DNA of 64,000 nucleotides from CAZIKF01 sp964539825 (GCA_964539825.1 CAZIKF010000010.1:60464-124463); one strand, 5' to 3'. Positions 10,027 through 18,279 are shown, counted from the first letter of the stretch. Numbers and translations are program-made. Notes: generated by a model from the sequence alone, not told the origin.

Positions 10027-10061
10027 ATGAATCTACCAGTGGATGAACCACTGGTATAACG
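10027..10061 (+). promoter_or_regulatory. 35-nt hairpin motif, copy 1
   Basis: ATGAATCTAC followed by a perfect stem (ACCAGTGG / CCACTGGT, loop ATGAA, 10035-10055) and then TAACG. A second copy of the same length occurs at 34168-34202, with 28 of 35 positions identical by eye. One stem pair changes from C-G here to A-T there, so pairing is kept. It lies 24 nt upstream of the TTG start of the Sel1 gene, next to the ribosome site AAGGGG. It could be a protein operator or an RNA leader element. Confidence 0.55.
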
Positions 10062-10085
10062 TGATAAGAAAAAGGGGCCTTAAAC

Positions 10086-10805
10086 TTGGAAGACAATTCA
10101 GAAGAAGAAAAGAAAAAGAATAGTCCCCAGGGTGGCCCCCACTCCTTTAAGCCTTTTTCACAGGCTATTTTACCCGAGTTTGAGATGGAAGAAACTCAAG
10201 ATGAAAGTCTTGATGAACTCCCCCAGATTGATGACGACTTTGAGGAAGAGAATTCTTCCCCCTACATCACTCAGCCTCAAACAACTTCTGAGAAAATAGA
10301 GCCTCCCAAGAAAAGCCATACCCCCTTTCAATATGGGAAGCCACAGGAAGAGCGGCGTCGAGTCTTCAAAGTTCCTCTTTACGCTAAAGTCGTTTTCATA
10401 GTTCTTATCCTGACCGCAGCCGGGTATTACTTTTACACCATTCCCGATCGTAAATATCACGAAGGAATGAATCTGTTTGAAGAAAAAGAATTTAAGAAGG
10501 CTGTTCTCATCCTGGAACAATCAGCGTCGATGGACTTTCTAAAGGCACAGGAGGCACTAGGTCAGATCTATTATCATGGCGAGGGGGCTGCAAAAGATCA
10601 AGCTCGAGCCCTCCATTGGTTTTCTCAGGCGGCGGCACAGGGAAGTCTTATGGCTCAAATTGCCCTGGGGAATATGTATTACCTGGGAGAAGGAGTGAAG
10701 AAAGATCCAGCACTTAGCAGAATGTGGCTTGAACAGGCTGCTTCCCAGGGTTCCGCTGAGGCGGCCAGGAAGATCCAATCCTGGTATGGCAGAAAGAAGA
10801 GATGA
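10086..10805 (+). CDS. membrane-anchored Sel1-repeat protein
   Basis: A 239-residue protein. Residues 1-95 are acidic and proline-rich, likely disordered and cytoplasmic. One TM helix follows (about 98-118). The C-terminal part carries a TPR-like start and two clear Sel1 repeats (ALGQIYYHGEGAAKDQARAL and ALGNMYYLGEGVKKDPALSR). Sel1 repeats mediate protein interactions, often in envelope complexes. The start is TTG 10086, supported by AAGGGG at 10071-10076. The conserved hairpin motif at 10027-10061 lies in its leader. Confidence 0.78.
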   Translation: MEDNSEEEKKKNSPQGGPHSFKPFSQAILPEFEMEETQDESLDELPQIDDDFEEENSSPYITQPQTTSEKIEPPKKSHTPFQYGKPQEERRRVFKVPLYAKVVFIVLILTAAGYYFYTIPDRKYHEGMNLFEEKEFKKAVLILEQSASMDFLKAQEALGQIYYHGEGAAKDQARALHWFSQAAAQGSLMAQIALGNMYYLGEGVKKDPALSRMWLEQAASQGSAEAARKIQSWYGRKKR

Positions 10806-10828
10806 ATCTTGAAAAACTCTGGGAAATA

Positions 10829-10906
10829 AATAAGGCCAATCCGGGGGTGCTAGGCAAAGTTCTTGGCAGACATAGGCGGTCAGCAGAACCCCGGATTGGC
10901 CTTATT
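10829..10906. terminator. long inverted repeat, probable bidirectional terminator
   Basis: A perfect 18-bp inverted repeat (10829-10846 and 10889-10906, AATAAGGCCAATCCGGGG) encloses 42 nt that can pair further near its base (TGCT/AGCA). It sits between two convergent genes (stops at 10805 and 10918). On the minus strand the hairpin is followed by TTATTTATTT, fitting a terminator for the calcium-loop gene. The stem is unusually long for a simple terminator. Confidence 0.6.
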
Positions 10907-10917
10907 GGCAGTTGTGA

Positions 10918-11943
10918 TTAATTTCTATTTCTCATTTGAAAATATATATCTAGAGCCTTCCTTTTTTGTCCGTTGGAGAGAGTAAATTCCAACCCTCCGT
11001 CGTAACGATCTCCCGCATTGGTAAATCCTTGTCTATGCAAACGATCCAGGGAAATGCTTTCCACACCAGCATTAGCAAGTGATTTTGAGGGTTGGTTTTT
11101 GTTTACAAGCATTAAGTCTTGATAGACGGAATCATTTTTGTCGATCACCCCATCGAAATTTTCATCAAAACTCTTTAATTCTTCGATGCCATCCCTGTGT
11201 CCGTTGGCCTGTCCGAAGAGTTCCTTGCCGGAATCCAGCATTCCGTTGGAATTACGATCCAGGGCGAGTAAAAAGTCATCTCCACTAACGAAGGAACTTT
11301 GTTCCAATTGACCGTCTCCGTCAATGTCAAACTTAACTCCATTCTCAAGGCCTGTGGTTTTGATTCCATCACCGTTTAGATCAAGGACCAGGGGATCTGC
11401 CTCCATCGCGGCTTCAAGCGACATTTCAATCTCAGCCTGCTGCTCGCTTCTTCGGTTTATTTCCTTACGATCCTGCATGAGCTTTAATTCGAAGCCCAGG
11501 TTCAATTGAAACTCCTGTTCCAAGTCCACCGGCTCAATCACATGGCCAGCTTTTCCGAAGAGAATTTCTTCCAGGTTGGCGCTTTGGTCCAATTCCTGGA
11601 GCATACGTCTGAGTTCTTTTTGCTGATCTTCTTCATCCAAAGAAAAAAGTTTGGCCATTAAGAAGCGGTCCATGTCTTCGCGAGACATGAGTTCTTCCTT
11701 TAAATCAGATACATTTTGACGTATGGATTGAGAATTATTGGCTTCAAAATATTTAAGCATCTCATCCATGTCCACTGGTTTGGGAATCGTGGAAAAACGA
11801 AATGTTTCCAGGCTGTCTTGAGAAGAAGAAGGGGCCTTGTCTACGCCGTTTTTACGGGTAGCGCCGATCTCGGTAGATTGATTTTGGCCCTCCTGCCGAG
11901 TAAATACCTCGGTCAAAGATAAGCCAAGTTGGGTAACCTCCAT
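10918..11943 (-). CDS. EF-hand/calcium-loop protein
   Basis: A 341-residue protein without a signal peptide. Residues 1-185 are acidic and helical. The C-terminal part contains several DxDxDG-type calcium loops: LDLNGDGIKTTG, FDIDGDGQLEQ, LDRNSNGMLDSGKELFG and FDENFDGVIDKND. The LDLNGDGIxT ... FDIDGDG arrangement is common in RTX-like and other type I-secreted calcium-binding proteins, which lack cleavable signals, so export is possible. No secretion ABC system is next to it. A strong AGGAGGA lies 4 nt before the ATG, suggesting high expression. Confidence 0.75.
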   Translation of the reverse strand: MEVTQLGLSLTEVFTRQEGQNQSTEIGATRKNGVDKAPSSSQDSLETFRFSTIPKPVDMDEMLKYFEANNSQSIRQNVSDLKEELMSREDMDRFLMAKLFSLDEEDQQKELRRMLQELDQSANLEEILFGKAGHVIEPVDLEQEFQLNLGFELKLMQDRKEINRRSEQQAEIEMSLEAAMEADPLVLDLNGDGIKTTGLENGVKFDIDGDGQLEQSSFVSGDDFLLALDRNSNGMLDSGKELFGQANGHRDGIEELKSFDENFDGVIDKNDSVYQDLMLVNKNQPSKSLANAGVESISLDRLHRQGFTNAGDRYDGGLEFTLSNGQKRKALDIYFQMRNRN

Positions 11944-12330
11944 GTCATCCTCCTGGCAACAAAACTCAAAAGAGTATTCTGCTATCGCTGGTCGTTGCTT
12001 CCTTGCTTGAACCTCAGGAATTCTAAAAAACCCCTATATGTATTATCGGCAGAAACCCTTTAGGAGTTTAGAGTCCTTTTTGGTTTTTTTTTGAAATTCA
12101 AGTCCTTTTTTACCTTTTAGAGGAAGCGCTGTACTTGTCCCAAGAGCGAACTCAAACGGCTTACCCATTGATTAATGCCTGGCGTCTGGAACCAATTCAG
12201 GGGTGGTTTGTAAAATTGCAGGCTTCAGACTATGGGTCCTTGCTTTGAGAGGAGCCAGGGAATCACAAGATTTCGGTTTGGATGAGAATTCGGACAACTG
12301 ACTACATTTTGGGTATATAATGGGTCCTCC
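11944..12330. other. 387-bp intergenic region between divergent genes
   Basis: No convincing gene. The left part is the leader of the calcium-loop gene on the minus strand and includes T-rich runs (9 T at 12084-12092). The right end holds the promoter of the pseudokinase-FGE gene. I see nothing else I can assign. Confidence 0.5.
12292..12321 (+). promoter_or_regulatory. promoter of pseudokinase-FGE gene, possibly leaderless
   Basis: A perfect TATAAT at 12316-12321, with a GGACAA-like -35 at 12292-12297 (spacing 18). The -10 ends only 9 nt before the ATG at 12331, so transcription would begin within a few bases of the start codon. There is no Shine-Dalgarno sequence in between. Confidence 0.55.
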
Positions 12331-14175
12331 ATGGCTTCTGAGTTTAAAGATAAGATCCAGAAGAATATTACGATTTTCAAGGGGACTTACCGGGTTCTTA
12401 GCGAGATCGAGGATATTGCGTTCGGGACTCGTTACTACGCTGAAGGGGTGGAAAACTCCAAACTTTTCTTCCTGGAGGTTTTTTATGAGAAACCCTTGGA
12501 AAAACCTGAGGATTTCGCCGCTTTGGAAGATGAGTTCTTTTCCTTTGTGGAGTCACGGCCCCCCATTGCTCAAAAACCTCTGGAAATCTTTCGTGCCACA
12601 TTAGAGGGAATTCCGCACGAGTTTCCCGTTAGTGTTCTTGAAAAGCCGGATGGGCCAACCTTGCGCGCGATGATGAAAATGGATGAGGATGGCTGTATGG
12701 ACCCCGGCCGCGCATATACTGTTATGGCCGAGCTATGCAGCGGGTTAGAAGCTCTTGCGGAGGTTTCTATCTTCCACGGTCGATTGTGTCCTGAACACAT
12801 CGTCCTAACACCCCAAAATGAAGTCTTTCTCCTCTTTATTCCTTTCCTTAAGGGCTTGCATTCTGTTCCCTTTGATTCAGAGAGTCCGCAGAGATTCTAC
12901 GGAGCCCCTGAACTCTATAGAGGTGAAGTTGAAATCGATTTAAAGACTGAAATTTATGCCCTTGGATGTCTTCTTCATGAGGTTTTGGAAGGAGGTCCTC
13001 CATTTTTGGAAGACGATCAGGAGGAAGCTCACCTGGAAGAAGACTGCCCTGGTCTGGACGGCATCCCTTCTAAGGTTCATAAATTGATCTTAAGGTGCCT
13101 GCACAAGAATCGAGATAAGAGACCCGCTGGTTTTAGCGAGATTGAAAAACTCCTCTTAAAATTCGCAAAAACCGGATCAAGCCTACCCTTTCGAAAGTTT
13201 CTCCCTGTCATGGTCCTCCTGGTTGTACTCGGTGGAGGCTTTTATGGCTATAACACCTGGGAGGGAATACAAAAGAAGAAGCGCCAGCAAATTGCTCTTA
13301 AGCAAAAACAGGAAGAGGAAAGGATACGCAAGGAACAGGAACAGAAAAAGCGAATGGAAAAGGTCAAACTGGAGGCGGAAAGAAAGAGGATAGAAGAAGC
13401 TCGACGACAGCGAATCGCACAGAGAAAGAAGAAAGAGGAAAGAAAGAAATTCAAACCTCCTGAAATTCCCGGAATGGTCCTTTTGAAGGGTGGTGGTTTT
13501 TCAATGGGAGATGTGCGCTGTTATGAGGATTGCAGTCACGTTCACCTGGTAGAGATAGATTCTTTTTACATGGATCTGACCGAGATTACCAATGAGGCCT
13601 ATAAGGATTTTGTAGATAAGAAGCAGGCACCCCCTCCTTCTAACACCCGCTCCAAATATAACCTATGGAATGGAAACTCGGTTCCAGAGCAGATTTTTCA
13701 GCAGCCGGTAATTAATGTGAGCTGGGAAATGGCGAAGAGCTACTGTGAATGGAAACAGAAGCGCTTACCTACAGAGGCGGAATGGGAGTTTGCGGCTCGC
13801 GGTCGCTCAGGCAGGCTCTATCCCTGGGGTTCCAATGAGCCCACCCCGGTGCTGGCACAGTTTGATGGAGAGTGGGCGCAGGAAAAGACTTTATATGAGG
13901 TCAAATTTTTTGAGCCCGGAAGATCACCCGAGGGTTTATATAATCTCCTTGGGGGAGTTAAAGAATGGGTACAGGATTGGTACAGCCCCAATTATTATCA
14001 AGAATCTGAAAAGAAAAATCCCAGTGGTCCTGGAAGCGGAGATAAAAAAGCTGTACGGGGGGGCTCCTGGGAAGAAATTCCTGAGATTTCGGCCTATAGG
14101 GATGCCCTTGCTCCCAACTCGAAGTTAGAAGGGCTTGGGTTTCGCTGTGCGAAGACTCTTGTGGTTCCGCAGTGA
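12331..14175 (+). CDS. pseudokinase - TM - FGE/sulfatase-modifying-factor fusion
   Basis: A 614-residue protein. Residues ~15-275 have a Ser/Thr kinase-like fold, seen in APELYRGEVEIDLKTEIYAL and the LHEVLEGGPPF segment. The catalytic loop reads HGRLCPEHI at 149-157: Asp, Lys and Asn of HRDxKxxN are replaced by Arg, Cys and His, and no DFG is seen, so it is almost surely a pseudokinase. A TM helix (about 290-308) and a charged coiled coil (~310-375) follow. A formylglycine-generating-enzyme (FGE-sulfatase) domain runs from ~378 to 612 (RLPTEAEWEFAARG, RGGSW, GFRCAK). Such domains are often non-catalytic binding modules. The promoter lies immediately upstream. Confidence 0.82.
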   Translation: MASEFKDKIQKNITIFKGTYRVLSEIEDIAFGTRYYAEGVENSKLFFLEVFYEKPLEKPEDFAALEDEFFSFVESRPPIAQKPLEIFRATLEGIPHEFPVSVLEKPDGPTLRAMMKMDEDGCMDPGRAYTVMAELCSGLEALAEVSIFHGRLCPEHIVLTPQNEVFLLFIPFLKGLHSVPFDSESPQRFYGAPELYRGEVEIDLKTEIYALGCLLHEVLEGGPPFLEDDQEEAHLEEDCPGLDGIPSKVHKLILRCLHKNRDKRPAGFSEIEKLLLKFAKTGSSLPFRKFLPVMVLLVVLGGGFYGYNTWEGIQKKKRQQIALKQKQEEERIRKEQEQKKRMEKVKLEAERKRIEEARRQRIAQRKKKEERKKFKPPEIPGMVLLKGGGFSMGDVRCYEDCSHVHLVEIDSFYMDLTEITNEAYKDFVDKKQAPPPSNTRSKYNLWNGNSVPEQIFQQPVINVSWEMAKSYCEWKQKRLPTEAEWEFAARGRSGRLYPWGSNEPTPVLAQFDGEWAQEKTLYEVKFFEPGRSPEGLYNLLGGVKEWVQDWYSPNYYQESEKKNPSGPGSGDKKAVRGGSWEEIPEISAYRDALAPNSKLEGLGFRCAKTLVVPQ

Positions 14176-14201
14176 CTTGTTAAACCGAAACTCGGTACAC
14201 C

Positions 14202-15695
14202 CTATTCAGACTCTGTCTCTTCACCTTCCACAAAGTCGTCCTTTTGTTCTTCAGAATAGACGAAGTTGGTTTTGTTCAAGGCATACCGATAAGCGTTTTC
14301 CTTGGAGATGTCTCCACGGGCAAGATTCTTTTGAATGCAGTCGTCCATAAGCTGCATGCCTTTGTTTTTAGCCGTACCGATGTATTCATTGATCTGAAAA
14401 GTTCTGCCATCCCTTATCAGGGCGGAGATGGCGTTACTTCTCAACATAATTTCCTGTACCGCTACTCGTCCTCCACCCACCTTCTTTATGAGCTGCTGGG
14501 CGATGATGCCCTTGAGGTTTTCGGCCAGGTTCACTCGTATCTTTGCCTGGTCTTCGGCAGGAAACATATTGATGACACGATCGACGGTTTTTGCCGCTGA
14601 GTTGGTGTGCAGGGTTCCGAAAACCAGGTGACCGGTTTCAGCCGCCTCAAGAGCCAGGGCGGTAGTTTCCTGATCTCTAAGCTCACCGACCAGCATAATA
14701 TCAGGATCCTGGCGCAGGGCAGATTTTAAGGCATTATGAAAGGAGAGCGTATTGGTCCTCAACTCCCTTTGCATGATTTTGCTTTTCTTGGGTTCATGGA
14801 CGAACTCAATCGGATCCTCAATGGTGATCATGTGCTCTTCACGAAATTTATTTATATAGTCGAGCATGGCGGCCAAGGTTGTAGATTTACCAGAACCGGT
14901 GGGACCCGTCACGAGGATCAGGCCGTTAACTTCCTGACAAAGTTTGATGAAAACCTCTTTATTTTCAAAGCGTAAATCGTCCATGGAAAGAATCGACGAA
15001 GGAAGAATCCTGGCAACAATCGCCGGACCTCTCCGTTCTTCAGCCACATTGAGACGCAGCCGGCAGATCCCAGGTATATCAAAAGCCTGATCCACTTCCT
15101 TTTGAGACTCAAAGATACGCTTGGTTTCATTGTCAAGCATCTGATACGCGATGGAGAGTGTGTCCTCGGCTTTAAGAAGGGGTAAGTCCTTTTGATGGAT
15201 CATGGTTCCTGAAATACGAAATATTGGATGGTAGTCCACGCTGCAGTGGATGTCGGATGCCCCCAGGCTGTTGGCCTTTTTCATCATATCTACGGCGGTA
15301 ACAGGATAGGTGTTAGCTACCTCCCTCGGGGCCTCTACTTTGGTGCTTGCTCCGCAATGATGACAGGTGAGGGCTGTGAAGGGGATGCTCATCTGGCACA
15401 TGGGACATTTGCGCTCTTCGGGTAAATCTTCCGTACTATGAATTTGTCTCTCGACTTCCGCTTTCTTTTCTTCTTCCAGCTTCTTTCGAAGAGAGGGGTG
15501 TTTTTTGTCCGCGAATTGAAGACATTTCTTGGCGTACCCGCGAATCTCTTTCCCAAAGGTACCCTGGTAGGCATCAACAAGAACGCGGTAGTCCTCAAGG
15601 GAATCCTCATTTAAGGTGCCCAGCAACTTTTGGAGGAGTTCGCATTTTGCCTTGGGGAGTTTGATTTTTTGAATTTCTTCACGAAAGTGTGTCAT
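14202..15695 (-). CDS. PilT-like ATPase with N-terminal zinc ribbon
   Basis: A 497-residue protein. Residues ~125-490 form a PilT/PilU-type secretion ATPase: Walker A GPTGSGKST (Lys270), the Walker B region DPDIMLVGELRD, then the His-box region GHLVFGTLHTNSA. The N-terminus is not typical: ~95 helical residues, then a zinc ribbon CPMC-x10-CHHC (Cys97, 100, 111, 114). PilT drives retraction of type IV pili. The ribbon may bind a partner or nucleic acid. It starts 18 bp after the thyX stop on the same strand, so both are probably one transcript. No other pilus gene is adjacent. C-terminal features match PilT (MQLMDDCIQKNL). Confidence 0.88.
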   Translation of the reverse strand: MTHFREEIQKIKLPKAKCELLQKLLGTLNEDSLEDYRVLVDAYQGTFGKEIRGYAKKCLQFADKKHPSLRKKLEEEKKAEVERQIHSTEDLPEERKCPMCQMSIPFTALTCHHCGASTKVEAPREVANTYPVTAVDMMKKANSLGASDIHCSVDYHPIFRISGTMIHQKDLPLLKAEDTLSIAYQMLDNETKRIFESQKEVDQAFDIPGICRLRLNVAEERRGPAIVARILPSSILSMDDLRFENKEVFIKLCQEVNGLILVTGPTGSGKSTTLAAMLDYINKFREEHMITIEDPIEFVHEPKKSKIMQRELRTNTLSFHNALKSALRQDPDIMLVGELRDQETTALALEAAETGHLVFGTLHTNSAAKTVDRVINMFPAEDQAKIRVNLAENLKGIIAQQLIKKVGGGRVAVQEIMLRSNAISALIRDGRTFQINEYIGTAKNKGMQLMDDCIQKNLARGDISKENAYRYALNKTNFVYSEEQKDDFVEGEETESE

Positions 15696-15713
15696 GAGGG
15701 TATCCGTAGCTCA

Positions 15714-17270
15714 TTAAATTGTTCGTTGATATTCTTCTCTTTGTAGCTTCCACACAGGAACTCCGCAGAACCTGGGCCCCTCGGGGCAGATGGGGCGCAC
15801 GGAAGCGGCTTTGCGGATGGTACATGGAGGAAGGAGAAACTTTCCAATGGTAGGGTGAACATTTGTAATCTGAAGCGCTTCTTCGAGACTGGCCTGCCAG
15901 ATTTCTTCCTGCGCGTTATAACACAACCTCATGGCCATTTTGTGTTTGAGGTTAAGCAGGTCACCGCTCTCAGAGAAACGGATGGCAAGGGCGTTTGGAA
16001 GCATATAGCTAGCCTGCTCAAAGCTCATTCCATGAGAGAGGCCTTTATTTACAAAGTCCCAATTTCTTTCCATTTTGTGGGAATATTCCTTCTTCAATTC
16101 ATCATCAAGGTTGATCAGAAATGGGGTTACATAATCAGGTTCACCGGTGAAGTGACGCTCAAGTATAGGTCGGGAACCTGGAATCATCCGATGGCGTTGA
16201 TCCTGTGAGTCCGCACTGTGTGAAAGCTTCTTTTGAAAAACATAGTGAGAATGTAAGAGGCAGCGCATCAACTTGGAGTGAGTGCCGAGGTTTAAGGATT
16301 CTCCATGAAGGGAATTTTGGTTTGAGTCCATGACCCAGCCAATAAGCTTGGAATCCTCCACGTCTGAGCCGAGCCCACCCACCTCCCTGAGTGAACGGGC
16401 CAGGGTTTGTTCCTGGTTTACCTGATAGTCAATGAGCCGAGAAACTTTGCCGTTGAGTTCCTTGTCAAATTCCTGGCAAAACCCTGATGGTACCCATGAC
16501 TTTTCATAGGTCTGAAAAAATGCGTATTCGGGAGTGGTCTCAAGGGGAAGGGGATCTTGAATGATCTCTGGAAGATTGGAATCCTCAGAAATGATTTCAG
16601 CCATCATTTGACGCACGATCTCCTTTTGTTCCATGGGAACATCGAAGACGTCGCATAGGCGGTAATATCGAAGAAGAGTGATAAAAGAAACCGTATGATG
16701 AAGGTAGGCGGTGGTTCCCACCGGTAGAAGATACCTGGCGATCTCCCAACACTTTTTCTGGACTTCTTTTTTCGCGATTTTAGTTCCTTTGCGGGATTTA
16801 AATCTTTTGAGATATTCCGATTCCGCCAAACTCTCAAGCCTTTTAGCAAAGTTCTGGTAGGAATCTATTTGCCATTGATAACACTCTTGGAGAATACCAA
16901 GAGTGGTTTCATTCAGACCCTCAGGGACGAAGAGTTGATCTTTTTTGACCTTTACGTAACGTTGGGAAACCTGCTCTGAATTGTAAAACGGATGGGAGTG
17001 AAGAAAGCTCCAGATCGAATGCCTGGAAATATTCTCCATGGAAAAATGAAGATAACTGTGCTGGAAAGTTGTGTGATGTCCCGCCTGATAGAGCGACTGG
17101 ACCATAGGTAAATAATCGCCTGGACTCTTGGATGCCTGTGGGGAGGAAACCTCGTTTGGAAGAACGATTCCCTTGGAGGAATAACAGGTTCTTGCGGATG
17201 AAACAATATCGGCAAATGGAATTCCTGAAAATCCAAGAAGTCTAACTTTGATCGCTGACTGGGAACTCAA
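15714..17270 (-). CDS. thyX: FAD-dependent thymidylate synthase family (long-form ThyX)
   Basis: A 518-residue protein with two ThyX-like halves. The N-terminal half has RHSIWSFLHSHPF then YNSEQVSQRY, a version of the RHRxxSxNExSxRY dUMP/FAD motif seen in long ThyX relatives. The C-terminal half has a second QRHRMIPGSRP element. ThyX methylates dUMP using methylene-THF and reduced FAD. No thyA is visible in the window. I place the start at TTG 17270, behind GGGAGGT. The frame stays open up to 17435, but that would read through the tRNA-Gly gene on the other strand, so I reject the longer version. It forms an operon with the pilT-like gene. Confidence 0.78.
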   Translation of the reverse strand: MSSQSAIKVRLLGFSGIPFADIVSSARTCYSSKGIVLPNEVSSPQASKSPGDYLPMVQSLYQAGHHTTFQHSYLHFSMENISRHSIWSFLHSHPFYNSEQVSQRYVKVKKDQLFVPEGLNETTLGILQECYQWQIDSYQNFAKRLESLAESEYLKRFKSRKGTKIAKKEVQKKCWEIARYLLPVGTTAYLHHTVSFITLLRYYRLCDVFDVPMEQKEIVRQMMAEIISEDSNLPEIIQDPLPLETTPEYAFFQTYEKSWVPSGFCQEFDKELNGKVSRLIDYQVNQEQTLARSLREVGGLGSDVEDSKLIGWVMDSNQNSLHGESLNLGTHSKLMRCLLHSHYVFQKKLSHSADSQDQRHRMIPGSRPILERHFTGEPDYVTPFLINLDDELKKEYSHKMERNWDFVNKGLSHGMSFEQASYMLPNALAIRFSESGDLLNLKHKMAMRLCYNAQEEIWQASLEEALQITNVHPTIGKFLLPPCTIRKAASVRPICPEGPRFCGVPVWKLQREEYQRTI

Positions 17271-17409
17271 AGCCCACCTCCCATACAAAATCAGGAGTAA
17301 TATATCATGATTTGAGTGATTTCTGGCTTGAAATGAGGTTCTCTGTGTAGATTCCAGAGCGGTTAGGTTCTTGATTTCATGGAATTGATCCGCTAACCTA
17401 GGAACCCTT

Positions 17410-17480
17410 GCGAAAGTGGCGCAGCGGTAGCGCATCTCGTTGCCAACGAGAGGGTCGCGAGTTCAAATCTCGTCTTTCGC
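17410..17480 (+). tRNA. tRNA-Gly (anticodon GCC)
   Basis: A complete cloverleaf of 71 nt: acceptor GCGAAAG/CTTTCGC (7 bp), D arm GCGC/GCGC, anticodon stem TCTCG/CGAGA with loop TTGCCAA (anticodon GCC), and a T arm with loop TTCAAAT. CCA is not encoded; the next bases are TTTTTATG. It is divergent from thyX. A long-hairpin repeat begins 6 bp after it. Confidence 0.95.
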
Positions 17481-17486
17481 TTTTTA

Positions 17487-17650
17487 TGAGCCGAGAACCG
17501 GGGCTTAGGTGAATGCTTGAGCCCCCAGCGGCACCACCTGACGGCGGTTCACTCCTAGAACGATGACTATGCATCGCCCGTCGTCGCGAACCACCGCCAT
17601 GCGGCACCGCTGAGGACTCAATCACCCACCACGCCCCGCCCCTCGGCTCA
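17487..17650. repeat. ~165-bp long-hairpin element, copy A
   Basis: The ends pair over a long imperfect stem: TGAGCCGAGAACCGGGGC (from 17487) with GCCCCGCCCCTCGGCTCA (to 17650). Pairing continues inward (CAGCGG...CGGCGGTTC with GAACCACCG...CCGCTG) to a core, CACTCCTAGAACGATG, then CATCGCCCGTCGTC. Copy C (59772-59936) has nearly the same core with different outer arms, and copy B (43123-43289) has a more diverged one. No coding frame. Confidence 0.7.
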
Positions 17651-17676
17651 CGGAGTCTTATTTAAGTTGAAAGATA

Positions 17677-17760
17677 CGAGATCGTCCGTGGTTGCGAACC
17701 AGCGCCATGCGGCACCCCCGAGGCCTCAATCACCCACCACACCCCGGCTCTCGACTCATT
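17677..17760. repeat. partial direct copy of element A (right half)
   Basis: This stretch repeats the right half of copy A: a GCGAACCA(C/G)CGCCATGCGGCACC block, then CTCAATCACCCACCAC, CCCCGGCTCTCGACTCA. A shorter fragment of the core (ATGGCATCGCCCGTCGT) recurs at about 17784-17800. Together with copy A it fills the gap between the tRNA and the response regulator. Confidence 0.6.
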
Positions 17761-17808
17761 GGCCTAATTCAATATGAAGGATGATGGCATCGCCCGTCGT
17801 TTGAAGTT

Positions 17809-18279
17809 CTAAATTTCCGGTTTTCCTTCTATGGGCTCTTGGATATTTGGGAGGGTGGAGATGTTTAACCAGAATGATTCTACCGATTTGGCGATAGCCC
17901 AGAATCCATCGATATCTATGGGTTTGACGATATAGCTATTGGCATGGAGTTTATAGGCCTTGAGGATGTCCAGGGATGCCCTTGAGGTTGTTAATACGAT
18001 TACGGGTATCAGGAAAAACCTGTCGTCTTCCTTTACTTCCTTCAGGACCTCGTGACCGTTTTTTCGGGGTAGGTTTAAATCCAGGAGTATGAGATCAGGC
18101 CTTTGCGCATTTTGAAATTCCCCTTGCCTGTACAAATATTCCATGGCCTCAACCCCATCCTTAACCACATGTAGTTGGTGGTCCATTTTAATGTCCTTGA
18201 ATGCCTCTTGTGCCAGCCGCACATCGGCTGGATTGTCTTCTACGAGCAGGATATGGACCGGGGAGTTGAGATTGGGCAA
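17809..18279 (-). CDS. single-domain response regulator (Rcp1-like)
   Basis: A 156-residue receiver domain with no output domain. The acidic pair is in LLVEDNPADV (Glu/Asp near residues 14-15), the phosphoacceptor is Asp67 in LILLDLNLPRKNG, the switch Thr is in VIVLTTS and the Lys is in YIVKPIDIDG. The insertion EYLYRQGEFQNAQRPDL is typical of the Rcp1 type that partners phytochrome-like histidine kinases. No kinase gene is adjacent. It is divergent from another receiver gene at 18565. Confidence 0.9.
   Translation of the reverse strand: MPNLNSPVHILLVEDNPADVRLAQEAFKDIKMDHQLHVVKDGVEAMEYLYRQGEFQNAQRPDLILLDLNLPRKNGHEVLKEVKEDDRFFLIPVIVLTTSRASLDILKAYKLHANSYIVKPIDIDGFWAIAKSVESFWLNISTLPNIQEPIEGKPEI

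Noticed and set aside
17271..17435. N-terminal extension of thyX to 17435
   Set aside because: It would be antisense to the acceptor and D arms of the clear tRNA-Gly at 17410-17480; a good ribosome site supports TTG 17270 instead.
17487..17650. Long-hairpin elements as integron attC sites
   Set aside because: The ends do not have the RYYYAAC at the 5' and GTTRRRY at the 3' side, no integrase is present, and elements are single and ~14-26 kb apart rather than in a cassette array.
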